A stretch of DNA of 64,000 bases. Origin: Ardenticatenaceae bacterium (GTDB lineage Bacteria; Chloroflexota; Anaerolineae; Promineifilales; Promineifilaceae). Of this stretch, positions 49,490 through 57,767 are shown piece after piece (the stretch's first letter is position 1; every line of letters starts with the position of its first letter). The position numbers were made by a program, and so were the translations under genes. The notes under the pieces are model-generated. The model was given only the letters and a program-made list of their open reading frames with translations. It did no database searches and was not told the origin of the DNA. The stretch spans positions 3,720,001 to 3,784,000 of the forward strand of contig JACKBQ010000001.1 in NCBI GenBank assembly GCA_020634455.1, read 5' to 3'.

Positions 49490-50703
49490 ATGACGCCTTC
49501 GGTTTTCAAATTTTCAATTGCATTTTCTTCATAACCTAACAACGACTGCAAAAGTTCAGCCGTGTGCTGGCCAAGGGTGGGCGGCGGGTAGCGCACGCTG
49601 GTGGGCGTGGTGGGAATTTTTAGCGGCGAGTTGACCAGCGGCACGCTGCCGGCGGTGGGGTGGGGCACATCGAGCCGGGTTTGGCGGGCCTGCACCTGCT
49701 CGTTGGCAAATACCTGGGCCATGTTGTTGATCGGCGCGGAGGGGATGCCGACCTCGTCGCAGAGGGCCATCCATTCGGCGGCGGTGCGGCTGGCGAACAG
49801 CTCGTTGAGCATGGCGACGACAGTTTGGCGATTGGCCAGGCGGGCGGTGTTGGTGGCGAAGCGTTCATCGCTGATCCATTCGGGGTGGGAAACGGCCGTA
49901 CAAAACTTGCCCCACTGATGATCATTGCCACAGGCAAAAGCAAACTGCTGGTCACTCGCCTGGAACTCCTGGTAAGGCACAATGTTTGGATGCCCGTTGC
50001 CAAAGCGGCCCGGCAGCTCGCCAGACACCAGATAATTGCTGGCCACGTAAGACATCAGCGCCACCTGCGAATCGAGCAGGGCCATGTCGATGCGCTGCCC
50101 TTCGCCCGTGCGCTCGCGGGCAAAGAGGGCGGCGAGGATGGCGTTACAGGCAAAAATCCCCGTCGCCAAATCGGCAATGGCGATGCCCGCGCGGGTCATG
50201 TCGCCGTCGGCAGGCCCCGTTACGCTCATGAAGCCGCCCATCGCCTGCACCATGAAGTCGTAGCCCGCCTGGTCTTTGTACGGGCCGTCGTTGCCGTAGC
50301 CGGTGATGGAGCAGTAAATGAGGCCAGGACGCAGTTGCTGGAGCGTCTCGTAATCCAGCCCCCAGCGGGCCAGCGTGCCGGTGCGGAAATTTTCCACCAG
50401 CACGTCCCCCTCGCGAATGAGGCTTTTGAGAATGTCCAGCCCTTTGGCCGATTTGAGATTGAGCGTGAGGCTGCGCTTGTTCCGGTTGGCGGACAAAAAG
50501 TAAGCCGCCTCGCCTCGTTCGCCATCGGGTGCAGCGGTGAAGGGTGGCCCCCAATGGCGGGTGTCGTCGCCGCGCCCTGGCGCTTCAATTTTAATCACGT
50601 CCGCGCCCAAATCGCCCAGCATTTGGGTGCAGTAAGGTCCCGCCAACACGCGGGTGAGGTCAATAATGCGAATGCCGTCTAGTAGGCCTGGTTTGTGGGT
50701 CAT
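49486..50703 (-). CDS. CaiB/BaiF family CoA-transferase
   Basis: 405 residues, family III CoA-transferase: LLDGIRIIDLTRVLAGPYCT, LGADVIKIEAPGRGD, YCSITGYGNDGPYKDQAGYD with the conserved catalytic Asp in GYDFMVQA (about residue 170), and MALLDSQVALMSY. It activates a carboxylic acid by transferring CoA. AAGGAACCCC is the ribosome site. With the thiolase neighbour and the downstream oxidative genes it suggests catabolism of an organic acid, but the substrate is unknown. Confidence 0.92.
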   Translation of the reverse strand: MTHKPGLLDGIRIIDLTRVLAGPYCTQMLGDLGADVIKIEAPGRGDDTRHWGPPFTAAPDGERGEAAYFLSANRNKRSLTLNLKSAKGLDILKSLIREGDVLVENFRTGTLARWGLDYETLQQLRPGLIYCSITGYGNDGPYKDQAGYDFMVQAMGGFMSVTGPADGDMTRAGIAIADLATGIFACNAILAALFARERTGEGQRIDMALLDSQVALMSYVASNYLVSGELPGRFGNGHPNIVPYQEFQASDQQFAFACGNDHQWGKFCTAVSHPEWISDERFATNTARLANRQTVVAMLNELFASRTAAEWMALCDEVGIPSAPINNMAQVFANEQVQARQTRLDVPHPTAGSVPLVNSPLKIPTTPTSVRYPPPTLGQHTAELLQSLLGYEENAIENLKTEGVI

Positions 50704-50711
50704 GGGGTTCC

Positions 50712-50794
50712 TTTGGGTGATCGGTAATCCGTAATCGGTGATCGGTTTTCGGTTTTTACCGATTACGAATCACCGTTTACCGATTACCGAGTAA
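50712..50794. repeat. cggtaatccgtaatcgg-family repeat
   Basis: Hairpin-forming alternating units in the divergent gap between the CoA-transferase and the FAD subunit gene, just upstream of the -35 element at 50797. Confidence 0.82.
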
Positions 50795-50796
50795 GT

Positions 50797-50825
50797 TTGA
50801 CAAGATACGGCCGTTCCATGATAAT
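50797..50825 (+). promoter_or_regulatory. Promoter with ACGGCCGT in its spacer
   Basis: TTGACA (50797-50802), 17 bases, GATAAT (50820-50825). The octamer ACGGCCGT occupies 50807-50814, in the middle of the spacer. It drives the FAD/2Fe-2S/amidase genes. Confidence 0.7.
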
Positions 50826-50925
50826 ATTTTTCCCTCTCAACACCGTGCGTAAAAAGGGGTCGTCGGCCGATGGCTAGATGATAGAAAGCCCGTCGATTTT
50901 ACGCAAGCAGATAAGGATTTCTCAC

Positions 50926-51804
50926 ATGAAACCAGCTCCCTTTGAATATGTAGCGCCCAATTCGTTGGACGGTGCGCTGGCGGCAATGCAGCAGCACGGT
51001 TTTGACGCCAAACCGCTGGCTGGTGGCCAAAGTTTGGTGCCGGTGATGAACTTTCGCCTGGCCCAGCCGGGCGTGCTGATTGATTTAAACGGCGTGCCGG
51101 GGCTGGATGGCATCTGGCAGGCGTCTGACGGCTCGCTGCACTTTGGCAGCATGGTGCGGCAGGCGCGTCTGGAGCGTGAGCCGTTGGTAGCCCAACACCA
51201 GACACTGCTGGCCGAGGCGCTGTCCCACATCGCCCATCCCCAAATTCGCAATCGCGGCACCTTTGGCGGCAGTCTGGCTCATGCCGACCCGGCGGCTGAG
51301 TTGCCGTTGATTTGTGTGGCGCTGAACGGCCGTGTCAAACTTCAATCAGCCACTGCGGGTGAACGCTGGGTCGCTGCCCGCGACTTTTACACCAGCCTGT
51401 TCACCACCGACATCGGCGACGAGGAGCTGCTGGTGGAGATTGCCCTGCCGCCCCTGCCTGCCAACGCGGGCACGGCGTTTACCGAGATGGCCCGGCGGCA
51501 CGGCGATTACGCGCTCTCTGGCGTGGCGGCGGTGGTGACGGTGGATGGCAGTGGCGTTTGCACGGCGGCGCGACTGGTTTACCTGAATGCGGGTGAGGTG
51601 CCGATGGTGGCTGAAGAAGCAGCGCAGATTTTGGTGGGGGAACGGCCGTCTGAAGCAGTGTGGTTGGAAACGGCCGTTGCTGCCAGCCAAAACGAAATTG
51701 ACCCTCGTGGCGACATCCACGCCACGGCCGACTACAAACGTCACCTGGCCAAAGTCCTCACCGTCCGCGCTCTTAAGCAAGCGTTCGCGCGAGCAAAACA
51801 ATAA
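50926..51804 (+). CDS. FAD-binding subunit of a molybdenum hydroxylase (CoxM/XdhB-like)
   Basis: 292 residues: PLAGGQSLVPVMNFRLAQPG and HPQIRNRGTFGGSLAHADPA are the two FAD contacts of the xanthine dehydrogenase/CO dehydrogenase medium subunit. The C-terminal CO_deh_flav_C domain follows. It passes electrons from the 2Fe-2S subunit to FAD and NAD or quinone. The ATG at 50926 has AAGGA upstream. The small subunit follows after a dispersed repeat, but the large molybdopterin subunit is not in this locus. Confidence 0.92.
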   Translation: MKPAPFEYVAPNSLDGALAAMQQHGFDAKPLAGGQSLVPVMNFRLAQPGVLIDLNGVPGLDGIWQASDGSLHFGSMVRQARLEREPLVAQHQTLLAEALSHIAHPQIRNRGTFGGSLAHADPAAELPLICVALNGRVKLQSATAGERWVAARDFYTSLFTTDIGDEELLVEIALPPLPANAGTAFTEMARRHGDYALSGVAAVVTVDGSGVCTAARLVYLNAGEVPMVAEEAAQILVGERPSEAVWLETAVAASQNEIDPRGDIHATADYKRHLAKVLTVRALKQAFARAKQ

Positions 51805-51808
51805 CCTC

Positions 51809-51863
51809 CCCGTAGCCGCGGATTCTTTCCGCGCGTTTTTCGCGGTAAGAAACCGCGGCTACA
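51809..51863. repeat. gtagccgcgg...ccgcggctac repeat, copy 2
   Basis: GTAGCCGCGGATTCTTTC and its inverse GAAACCGCGGCTAC, same family as 49430-49489, between the FAD and 2Fe-2S subunit genes. Confidence 0.85.
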
Positions 51864-51880
51864 CAATACAATTTACAGTT

Positions 51881-51912
51881 GTCATTCTGAGTGGAGCGAA
51901 GAATCCCTCCAA
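51881..51912. repeat. cattctgagtggagcgaagaatc repeat
   Basis: A short dispersed-type element directly before the 2Fe-2S subunit gene; it is open in that gene's frame and would give a false N-terminal extension (ERRIPPIG). Confidence 0.7.
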
Positions 51913-51935
51913 TTGGCAATATGGATCGAGAAATG

Positions 51936-52409
51936 ATGAACATTGCACTTTCAATCAATGGAAAAAGTTACGAAAAAGAAGTGGAGCCGCGCCTGTTGCT
52001 CAGCGACTTTTTGCGGCACGAATTAGGATTAACCGGCACGCATGTGGGTTGTGAGCAAGGCGTGTGTGGGGCGTGCACCATTTTATTCGACGGTGAGCCA
52101 ATCCGCTCCTGCCTGATGTTTGCCGTGCAGGCCAACGGTCATGAGCTAACCACCGTGGAAGGGCTGGCCGAGAGCCAGGCGGACTTGCACCCTATCCAGC
52201 AGGCGTTTTGGGAAGCGCATGGCTTGCAGTGCGGCTTCTGCACCCCCGGTTTCCTCATGACGCTGGTGCCGTTTGTGGAAGCGCATCCTAACCCCACTGA
52301 AGCAGAAATTCGCGAAGCGATTTCTGGCAATTTGTGCCGCTGCACGGGGTATCAGCACATCGTCAATGCCGTGCAAATCGCCGCCAAAAAAGTGCATGGT
52401 GGGGCATGA
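51936..52409 (+). CDS. 2Fe-2S subunit of a molybdenum hydroxylase (CoxS/XdhC-like)
   Basis: About 157 residues. The plant-type ferredoxin cluster lies in GCEQGVCGACTILFDG plus SCLM. The second cluster of the helical domain lies in CGFCTPGFLM and GNLCRCTGYQHI. All eight cysteines are present. Start taken at 51936 (MNIALSINGK); ATGs at 51933 and 51921 are alternatives. The stop overlaps the amidase start (ATGA). Normal operons continue with the large Mo-pterin subunit; here an amidase follows instead. Confidence 0.93.
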   Translation: MNIALSINGKSYEKEVEPRLLLSDFLRHELGLTGTHVGCEQGVCGACTILFDGEPIRSCLMFAVQANGHELTTVEGLAESQADLHPIQQAFWEAHGLQCGFCTPGFLMTLVPFVEAHPNPTEAEIREAISGNLCRCTGYQHIVNAVQIAAKKVHGGA

Positions 52410-53710
52410 AGCGAATCAATCTCGACGCCTCGCTCACGGTGATTGCCAGCGAACTGCGCAGCGGCGGCTGGCCCTTGCTCGATTATCTGGCCAAGCTGGA
52501 ACAGCGCTTTAACGAACGTGAACCGGATGTGCTGGCTTTTGTGCCGGAAGACGGCCGTTTCCCCCGCCTCCAACAACAAGCCCAAGACCTCCTCGCCAAA
52601 TACCCCAACCCCGCCGACCGACCCTCCCTGTTTGGCGTGCCGCTGGGCGTGAAAGACATTTTCCAGGTGGAAGGATTCACCACGCGAGCAGGCAGCCAGC
52701 TCCCAACTGATATTTTGCAGGGCAGCGAAGCCCCCAGTGTAACCGCACTGCGGCAGGCCGGAGCGCTCATTTTGGGCAAAGCGGTGACTACCGAATTTGC
52801 TTACTTTGGCCCCGGCCCCACGCGCAATCCACACAACCCGGCGCACACGCCCGGCGGCAGCAGCAGCGGCTCGGCGGCGGCGGTGGGGGCAGGCATCGCC
52901 CCGCTCACCTTCGGCACGCAGACAATTGGCTCCGTCAACCGCCCGGCGGCGTTTTGCGGCGCGGTCGGCTACAAACCAACCTACAACCGCATTGACAAAT
53001 CGGGGGTGCTACCGTTGTCGGTCTCGCTGGATCATGTGGGCTGTTTCACCAACGATGTGGCCGGGATGGAGCTGGTCGCCGGATTGTTATGTCAACATTG
53101 GCAGCTAGTGGTCACCGAGAAAAAGCCGGTTTTGGGCATTCCTGAAGGGCTTTATTTGCAGCGAGCCTCGGCCGAAGGGCGCAAACATTTTCGGCAATGG
53201 TGCCGTCGGCTGCACGACGCCGGTTTTGTGGTGAAATCAGTGGAGGCGATGCCCGATTTTGAGAAGATTTATGAGCGGCACAATTTGATTGTGGCGGCAG
53301 AGGCGGCGCGATTCCACGAGGCGTGGTTTGCCGAACATGCCGAGAAATATCATCCAAAAACGGCCGAACTCATCCAGCGCGGTCTCAAAATTGCGGACAC
53401 CCAGCTTAAGAAGGCAATTGCCGGGCGGGCCATGCTGCGCGAAAAGCTACTGCAATTGATGGACAAACAGGGGCTTGATTTGTGGCTCTCGCCTGCAGCG
53501 CCCGGCGCAGCACCTGCCGGGCTGGACAGCACAGGCGATCCGGTGATGAATTTGCCGTGGACACATGCCGGGTTGCCCACGCTGACGCTGCCTGCGGGCA
53601 AAAACAAGGCGGGTCTGCCGCTGGGTTTGCAGCTGACGGGCCGCTGGTTTGGCGATGAGGCGATGTTGAGCTTTGCCAGCCAGATCGAGCCTTTTTTGGA
53701 CACGGATTAA
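52406..53710 (+). CDS. Amidase signature family enzyme
   Basis: 434 residues with the Ser-cisSer-Lys triad: Lys in GVPLGVKDIF (about residue 78), the cis-Ser in TPGGSSSGSAAAV, and the nucleophilic Ser in GTQTIGSVNRPAAF. It hydrolyses a small amide, possibly a ureide or carbamoyl compound given the neighbours; family members include allophanate hydrolase and oxamate-type amidases. It is translationally coupled to the 2Fe-2S subunit. The last codons (LDTD) run into a cacggatt repeat. Confidence 0.92.
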   Translation: MKRINLDASLTVIASELRSGGWPLLDYLAKLEQRFNEREPDVLAFVPEDGRFPRLQQQAQDLLAKYPNPADRPSLFGVPLGVKDIFQVEGFTTRAGSQLPTDILQGSEAPSVTALRQAGALILGKAVTTEFAYFGPGPTRNPHNPAHTPGGSSSGSAAAVGAGIAPLTFGTQTIGSVNRPAAFCGAVGYKPTYNRIDKSGVLPLSVSLDHVGCFTNDVAGMELVAGLLCQHWQLVVTEKKPVLGIPEGLYLQRASAEGRKHFRQWCRRLHDAGFVVKSVEAMPDFEKIYERHNLIVAAEAARFHEAWFAEHAEKYHPKTAELIQRGLKIADTQLKKAIAGRAMLREKLLQLMDKQGLDLWLSPAAPGAAPAGLDSTGDPVMNLPWTHAGLPTLTLPAGKNKAGLPLGLQLTGRWFGDEAMLSFASQIEPFLDTD

Positions 53711-53730
53711 CACAGATTGGCACGGATTTT
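53698..53730. repeat. cacggattaacacagattgg repeat
   Basis: A dispersed element of the cgcagatt family spanning the amidase stop and the TTG start of the SGNH hydrolase, so it supplies the last residues of one protein and the start region of the next. Confidence 0.7.
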
Positions 53731-54430
53731 TCTGCTGCTTTTAACGATTTTGTTGGTAGGCTGCCAGGCAGAATTGGCCACGTCAACTTACCAACCGACA
53801 CCCACTATGACACCTTTGCCTCCTAAACTGCGCTACCTTGCCCTGGGGGATTCCTACACCATCGGCGAAAGTGTGGCCGTAGACGAACGGTGGCCGGTGC
53901 AGCTGGTCGCCGCGCTGCGGGGGCAGGGGATTGTGATTGCTGATCCCGAAATTGTGGCCAAAACGGGCTGGACGACGGCCGAACTTGCGGAAGGCATTGC
54001 CCAGGCTCAGCCGGAAGGGCCATACGATTTGGTTTCGCTGCTGATTGGGGTGAACAACCAGTATCGCGGGCTGAGTGAGGAGCAGTATCGGGAACAGTTT
54101 GTGGGGTTGTTGGAAACGGCCGTAACCCTCGCCAACAACAATCCCAACCGCGTCTTCGTCGTTTCTATTCCCGACTGGGGCGTGACCCCCTTTGGGCAGC
54201 GGCGGGATTTTCAGGAAGTGAGCGCGGCCATTGACGCCTTCAACGCCATCAACCAGGAAGAAACAGAAAGTCGCGGCATCATTTACATTGACATAACGCC
54301 GATCTCTCGGCAAGCACCTGACGACCGGAGCCTTATCGCCAACGATGGGCTGCATCCTTCCGGCGAGATGTACCGCCAGTGGATCGAACTCATTTTGCCC
54401 GAAGCAGAACGTCTACTTTTACAGGAATAA
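53717..54430 (+). CDS. SGNH/GDSL-family lipoprotein hydrolase
   Basis: 237 residues: a lipoprotein signal ending LLVGC (Cys16), a short TP linker, then YLALGDSYTIGES with the nucleophile Ser of block I. LLIGVNNQYRG carries the block III Asn and DGLHPSGEMY the block V Asp and His. It is an extracytoplasmic esterase or lipase. The start is a TTG within a dispersed repeat with no clear ribosome site; no better start exists before the signal peptide. It lies six bases after the amidase stop. Confidence 0.86.
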   Translation: MARIFLLLLTILLVGCQAELATSTYQPTPTMTPLPPKLRYLALGDSYTIGESVAVDERWPVQLVAALRGQGIVIADPEIVAKTGWTTAELAEGIAQAQPEGPYDLVSLLIGVNNQYRGLSEEQYREQFVGLLETAVTLANNNPNRVFVVSIPDWGVTPFGQRRDFQEVSAAIDAFNAINQEETESRGIIYIDITPISRQAPDDRSLIANDGLHPSGEMYRQWIELILPEAERLLLQE

Positions 54431-54432
54431 TT

Positions 54433-54493
54433 CACCGCAGAGCACGCGGAGACCGCAGAGGTTTCCTCTTTTTTCTCTGTGCCCTCTGTGGCC
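54433..54493. repeat. caccgcagag...ctctgtggcc repeat, copy 4
   Basis: CACCGCAGAGCACGCGGAG and TCTCTGTGCCCTCTGTGGC form a hairpin ahead of the hexapeptide gene. Confidence 0.78.
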
Positions 54494-54502
54494 AAAAAAA
54501 TT

Positions 54503-55216
54503 ATGCTAACACCAACCGATTTTTTTAACTTTGAAGATGAACTGACTGCCTCGCTGTTTGCGGGCTGTACCTACGTGTGGGACGCGATTCCGCAAATTGG
54601 CGGCCACGTGGCGCGATTAGTTGGCGAGGGCCAAACGATTTTGGGCACGGTGCTGCCCGGCGCGTATCTGTCTGACCGGCCCATTTTTATTGGCGAAGGC
54701 GCGGTGATTGAGCCGGGTGCGTACGTGCAGGGGCCAGCTTACATCGGCGCGGGGGCGACGGTGCGGCACGGCGCGTACGTGCGGGAAAACGTCATTTTGT
54801 TGCCGGGCAGCGGCCTGGGCCACGCCAGCGAAGCCAAAAATGCGCTCTTTTTGCCGGGTGCCCACGCGCCGCACTTCAACTACGTAGGCGATTCCATTTT
54901 GGGGCATCGGGTGAATTTGGGAGCAGGGACCAAGTTGAGCAATTTGGGGATTATGAGTGAGAAAGATGCGGTGACGGGGAAACGGCCGTCTATCCAACTC
55001 ACCATTGACGACCAAACCTACGACACAGGGCTGGCCAAAATGGGGGCCATCCTGGGCGACGAGGTGCAAACGGGCTGCAATGCGGTGCTCAATCCGGGAA
55101 CGCTCATCGGGCCGCGCACGCTGGTTTACGCCAACCTCAGCCTGCGCAAGGGGTACCACGCGGCCGATTCGATCATCAAGTTCCGCCAAAATCCCCGGCG
55201 CGTAGACCGTATTTGA
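54503..55216 (+). CDS. Left-handed beta-helix (hexapeptide) nucleotidyltransferase-like protein
   Basis: 237 residues made mostly of hexapeptide turns: GTVLPGAYLSDRPIFIGEGA, AYIGAGATVRHGAYVRENVI and GCNAVLNPGTLIGPRT. Family resemblance is to the C-terminal part of GlmU-like and UDP-GlcNAc pyrophosphorylase-related proteins. No nucleotidyltransferase N-terminal domain is present, so it is probably an acyltransferase or a stand-alone LbH protein. The ATG at 54503 (MLTPTDFFNFED) is favoured over the GTG at 54479, which lies in a repeat. Confidence 0.82.
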   Translation: MLTPTDFFNFEDELTASLFAGCTYVWDAIPQIGGHVARLVGEGQTILGTVLPGAYLSDRPIFIGEGAVIEPGAYVQGPAYIGAGATVRHGAYVRENVILLPGSGLGHASEAKNALFLPGAHAPHFNYVGDSILGHRVNLGAGTKLSNLGIMSEKDAVTGKRPSIQLTIDDQTYDTGLAKMGAILGDEVQTGCNAVLNPGTLIGPRTLVYANLSLRKGYHAADSIIKFRQNPRRVDRI

Positions 55217-55218
55217 AC

Positions 55219-55293
55219 TATCCGCAGATTTCGCAGATTAACACAGATTTACAACGCCTTAATCTGCGAAAATCTGCGTTAATCTGTGGATTA
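55219..55293. repeat. cgcagattaacacagatt repeat
   Basis: Inverted copies of TCCGCAGATTTCGCAGATT and AATCTGCG..AATCTGTGGATT lie directly upstream of fdrA. Same family as 7.55 and 60.7 kb. Confidence 0.82.
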
Positions 55294-55312
55294 ATAATTG
55301 GGAGAGTAACAG

Positions 55313-56986
55313 ATGACAATAATGAAAAGCGAAGTAAGGCGAGGTGCCTACTATGATTCCGTGGTGCTGATGCAGCTGCAAAAGGCGCTGGCGGAGCTGC
55401 CGGGCGTGGCCGATGCCGGGGTGGTGATGGCCACTGAGGCCAACAAGGAACTGCTGGCCGCGGGCGATTTGTTGCCCGCCGACGTGAGCGCCAAGGCGGA
55501 TGATTTGCTGATTGTGGTGAAAGGTGAGACGGAAACGGCCGTTACCGAAGCCATCGCCCAGGTAGACCAACTCCTCACCCGCCGCAAAGCCGCCAGCAGC
55601 AGCGAATACCGTCCCCACAGCCTGGCTGCCGCCGCCAAAATGCTGCCCGAAGCGGACTGGGTACTCATCTCTGTGCCCGGTCGCTACGCCGCAGGCGTGG
55701 CCGAAGAGGCGCTGGATTTAGGCAAGCACGTCTTCCTCTACAGCGACAACGTGCCGCTGGCTGACGAAGTGCGCCTGAAGCAGAAAGCGCAGGCCAAAGG
55801 GTTGCTCCTCATGGGGCCAGACTGCGGCACGGCGATTGTCAACGGCGTGGGGCTGGGCTTTGCCAACCGGGTGCGGCGTGGCCGTATCGGACTGGTCGCC
55901 GCTTCCGGTACGGGTTTGCAGGCGGTCAGCAGCGAGATTCACAACTTGGGCAGCGGCCTGTCCCAAGCGATTGGTACGGGTGGGCGCGATTTGAAGGCCG
56001 AGGTGGGTGGCATCACTGCCCTGCAAGCGGTGGACATGCTGGGCAAAGACCCCGCCACGCGGGTGATTGCCCTGGTTTCCAAGCCGCCATCGCCCAAGGT
56101 GGCAACCCAACTTTTGCGGGCGGCCCAGGCCACGGGCAAGCAGATTGTGGTCAACTTCATCGGCTTCCCGCCGCCGGGGCACAAGGTGGGCAACATCCAT
56201 TTTGCCACGAGCTTGGTGGAAACGGCCGAACTTGCCGTCCATCTGGCCACCACCGTGGAAACCTCGCTGCTCTCGCCCATGCGTCGCACAGTGGAAGGGT
56301 ACGTGCGCGGGCTTTTTTCTGGCGGCACGCTAGCCTACGAGACTGTTTTGGGGTTAACGGCCGTTCTTGACCAGCTCACCACCAACATCCCCATCCGCCC
56401 CGACCAGAAGCTGGACGACCTCAACCGCAGCCAGGGGCACACCATTATTGACATGGGCGAAGATGAGTTCACCCAGGGCCGCCTGCACCCGATGATGGAC
56501 AACGATTTACGGCTGCGACGCCTGCGCCAGGAAACGGCCGATCCCGCCGTTGGCTTCATTTTGCTGGATGTGGTGCTGGGCGAAGGCTCCCATCCCAACC
56601 CGGCGGGCGAACTCAGCCCGGCCATCGCCGACGCGGTGCAGGCGGGCAAAAAAGTGATCGCCATCGTGGTGGGCACGGATGAAGATCCGCAAGATTTGAA
56701 CGGCCAAATCGAACAATTGGCGGCGGCGGGTGCGACCGTCTTCCCCAGCACCAACGAGGCGGTGGATTACATTTTCAACCGGCTACCCGCGCTAGAAAGC
56801 AGTGCGCCGTCCGTCTCGGCAGCCGCTTTTGGCAGTTCGCTGGCAGCGATTAACGTGGGGTTGGAATCGTTTTATGAGAGCATCAAAGGGCAGGGAGGAA
56901 CGGCCGTACAGGTCGAGTGGCGTCCCCCGGCAGGCGGCAACGAAAAGCTCATGGCTATTTTGGCCAAAATGAAGCAAAAGGATTGA
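55313..56986 (+). CDS. fdrA: FdrA-family acyl-CoA-synthetase-like protein
   Basis: 557 residues with succinyl-CoA synthetase alpha-like organisation: two CoA-binding/ligase domains, with VLISVPGRYAAGVAEEALDL, LLMGPDCGTAIVNGVGLGFA and GGTLAYETVLGLTAVL. FdrA family proteins with DUF1116 proteins form, as I recall, the oxamate carbamoyltransferase of E. coli (AllF/AllG with AllH). Here fdrA and the DUF1116 gene are present, but a VapBC pair separates them and no DUF2877 (AllH-like) gene is seen. GGAGAG precedes the ATG. Confidence 0.88.
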   Translation: MTIMKSEVRRGAYYDSVVLMQLQKALAELPGVADAGVVMATEANKELLAAGDLLPADVSAKADDLLIVVKGETETAVTEAIAQVDQLLTRRKAASSSEYRPHSLAAAAKMLPEADWVLISVPGRYAAGVAEEALDLGKHVFLYSDNVPLADEVRLKQKAQAKGLLLMGPDCGTAIVNGVGLGFANRVRRGRIGLVAASGTGLQAVSSEIHNLGSGLSQAIGTGGRDLKAEVGGITALQAVDMLGKDPATRVIALVSKPPSPKVATQLLRAAQATGKQIVVNFIGFPPPGHKVGNIHFATSLVETAELAVHLATTVETSLLSPMRRTVEGYVRGLFSGGTLAYETVLGLTAVLDQLTTNIPIRPDQKLDDLNRSQGHTIIDMGEDEFTQGRLHPMMDNDLRLRRLRQETADPAVGFILLDVVLGEGSHPNPAGELSPAIADAVQAGKKVIAIVVGTDEDPQDLNGQIEQLAAAGATVFPSTNEAVDYIFNRLPALESSAPSVSAAAFGSSLAAINVGLESFYESIKGQGGTAVQVEWRPPAGGNEKLMAILAKMKQKD

Positions 56987-57035
56987 CACTGAGCCTTTTT
57001 GGTAGCATAATGATTCCAAAATGGAACCATATTGG
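56983..57035 (+). promoter_or_regulatory. VapBC promoter and operator
   Basis: TTGACA (56983-56988), 17 bases, CATAAT (57006-57011), starting in the last codons of fdrA. Downstream are TTCCA-N3-TGGAA (57013-57025) and CCAAAATGG / CCATATTGG (57016-57035), fitting autorepression by the antitoxin. Confidence 0.7.
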
Positions 57036-57042
57036 AGGAATG

Positions 57043-57282
57043 ATGGCTACGATAACCGTAAAGAATATCCCCGATGAGCTATATGAAAGGCTGAAATTAA
57101 TGGCGACAGCAAATCGCCGCAGTATCAATAACGAAGTGATTACACTCATTGAACAGGCTGTTGAGCAGCAAGCAGAAAACCCTTACGAGGTATTGACCCG
57201 CGTTCGGGCACTGCGTGAAAAGCTGGACATTTACGTCACGGAAGAGGAAATTAACGCTGCCAAAAATGAAGGCCGTCCATGA
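57043..57282 (+). CDS. FitA/VapB-like ribbon-helix-helix antitoxin
   Basis: 79 residues: MATITVKNIPDELYERLKLM, ANRRSINNEVITLIEQAVEQ is a typical RHH dimer domain of the FitA/Arc type; the C-terminal tail (LREKLDIYVTEEEINAAKNE) would wrap the toxin. GGAGG precedes the ATG. The stop overlaps the toxin start (ATGA). The palindromes upstream are likely its own operator. Confidence 0.88.
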   Translation: MATITVKNIPDELYERLKLMATANRRSINNEVITLIEQAVEQQAENPYEVLTRVRALREKLDIYVTEEEINAAKNEGRP

Positions 57283-57683
57283 TTGTGGTTGACTCAAACA
57301 TTTTAGCTTATTGGTTACTGCCCGGTGAACAAATGGCGTTGGCAGAGCGCGTATGGCAGAAAGATCCGAGTTGGATCATGCCGCCCCTTTGGAAAAGTGA
57401 GTTCCGCAGCATCCTGGCACAATATCTGAGGCATGAACGACTCTCTTTGCCAGAAGCCCAAACAGTCATGAAAGAAGCTGAATTCATCTTGAAAAACAAA
57501 GTGTATGATGTTGATTCAGATTGGGTCTTACGTTTGGTTCATAAAAGTAGCTGTTCTGCTTATGATTGCGAATTTGTCTCATTAGCACAACGGTTTGATG
57601 TCATCCTAGTGACGGCCGATAAAAAGGTTTTGAGAGAATTTTCGGAAACGGCCGTCTCGCCCCAACAATTTGTCACAAGTTAA
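57279..57683 (+). CDS. PIN-domain toxin (VapC-like)
   Basis: 134 residues of the PIN RNase fold: IVVDSNILAYWLL with the first Asp, WKSEFRSILAQYL with the conserved Glu, YDCEFVSLAQ with the Asp of the third motif, and VTADKKVLREF with the fourth. It cleaves RNA unless bound by its antitoxin. The VapBC pair interrupts fdrA and DUF1116, which are normally neighbours, suggesting later insertion. Confidence 0.88.
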   Translation: MIVVDSNILAYWLLPGEQMALAERVWQKDPSWIMPPLWKSEFRSILAQYLRHERLSLPEAQTVMKEAEFILKNKVYDVDSDWVLRLVHKSSCSAYDCEFVSLAQRFDVILVTADKKVLREFSETAVSPQQFVTS

Positions 57684-57767
57684 GATCTTCACAAGTTATT
57701 TGCCCATTTACCACTTTTATCTTAGCGTTTTCCGCGTCCTCCGCGGTTCAAATTCAGGAGAAAGCAG

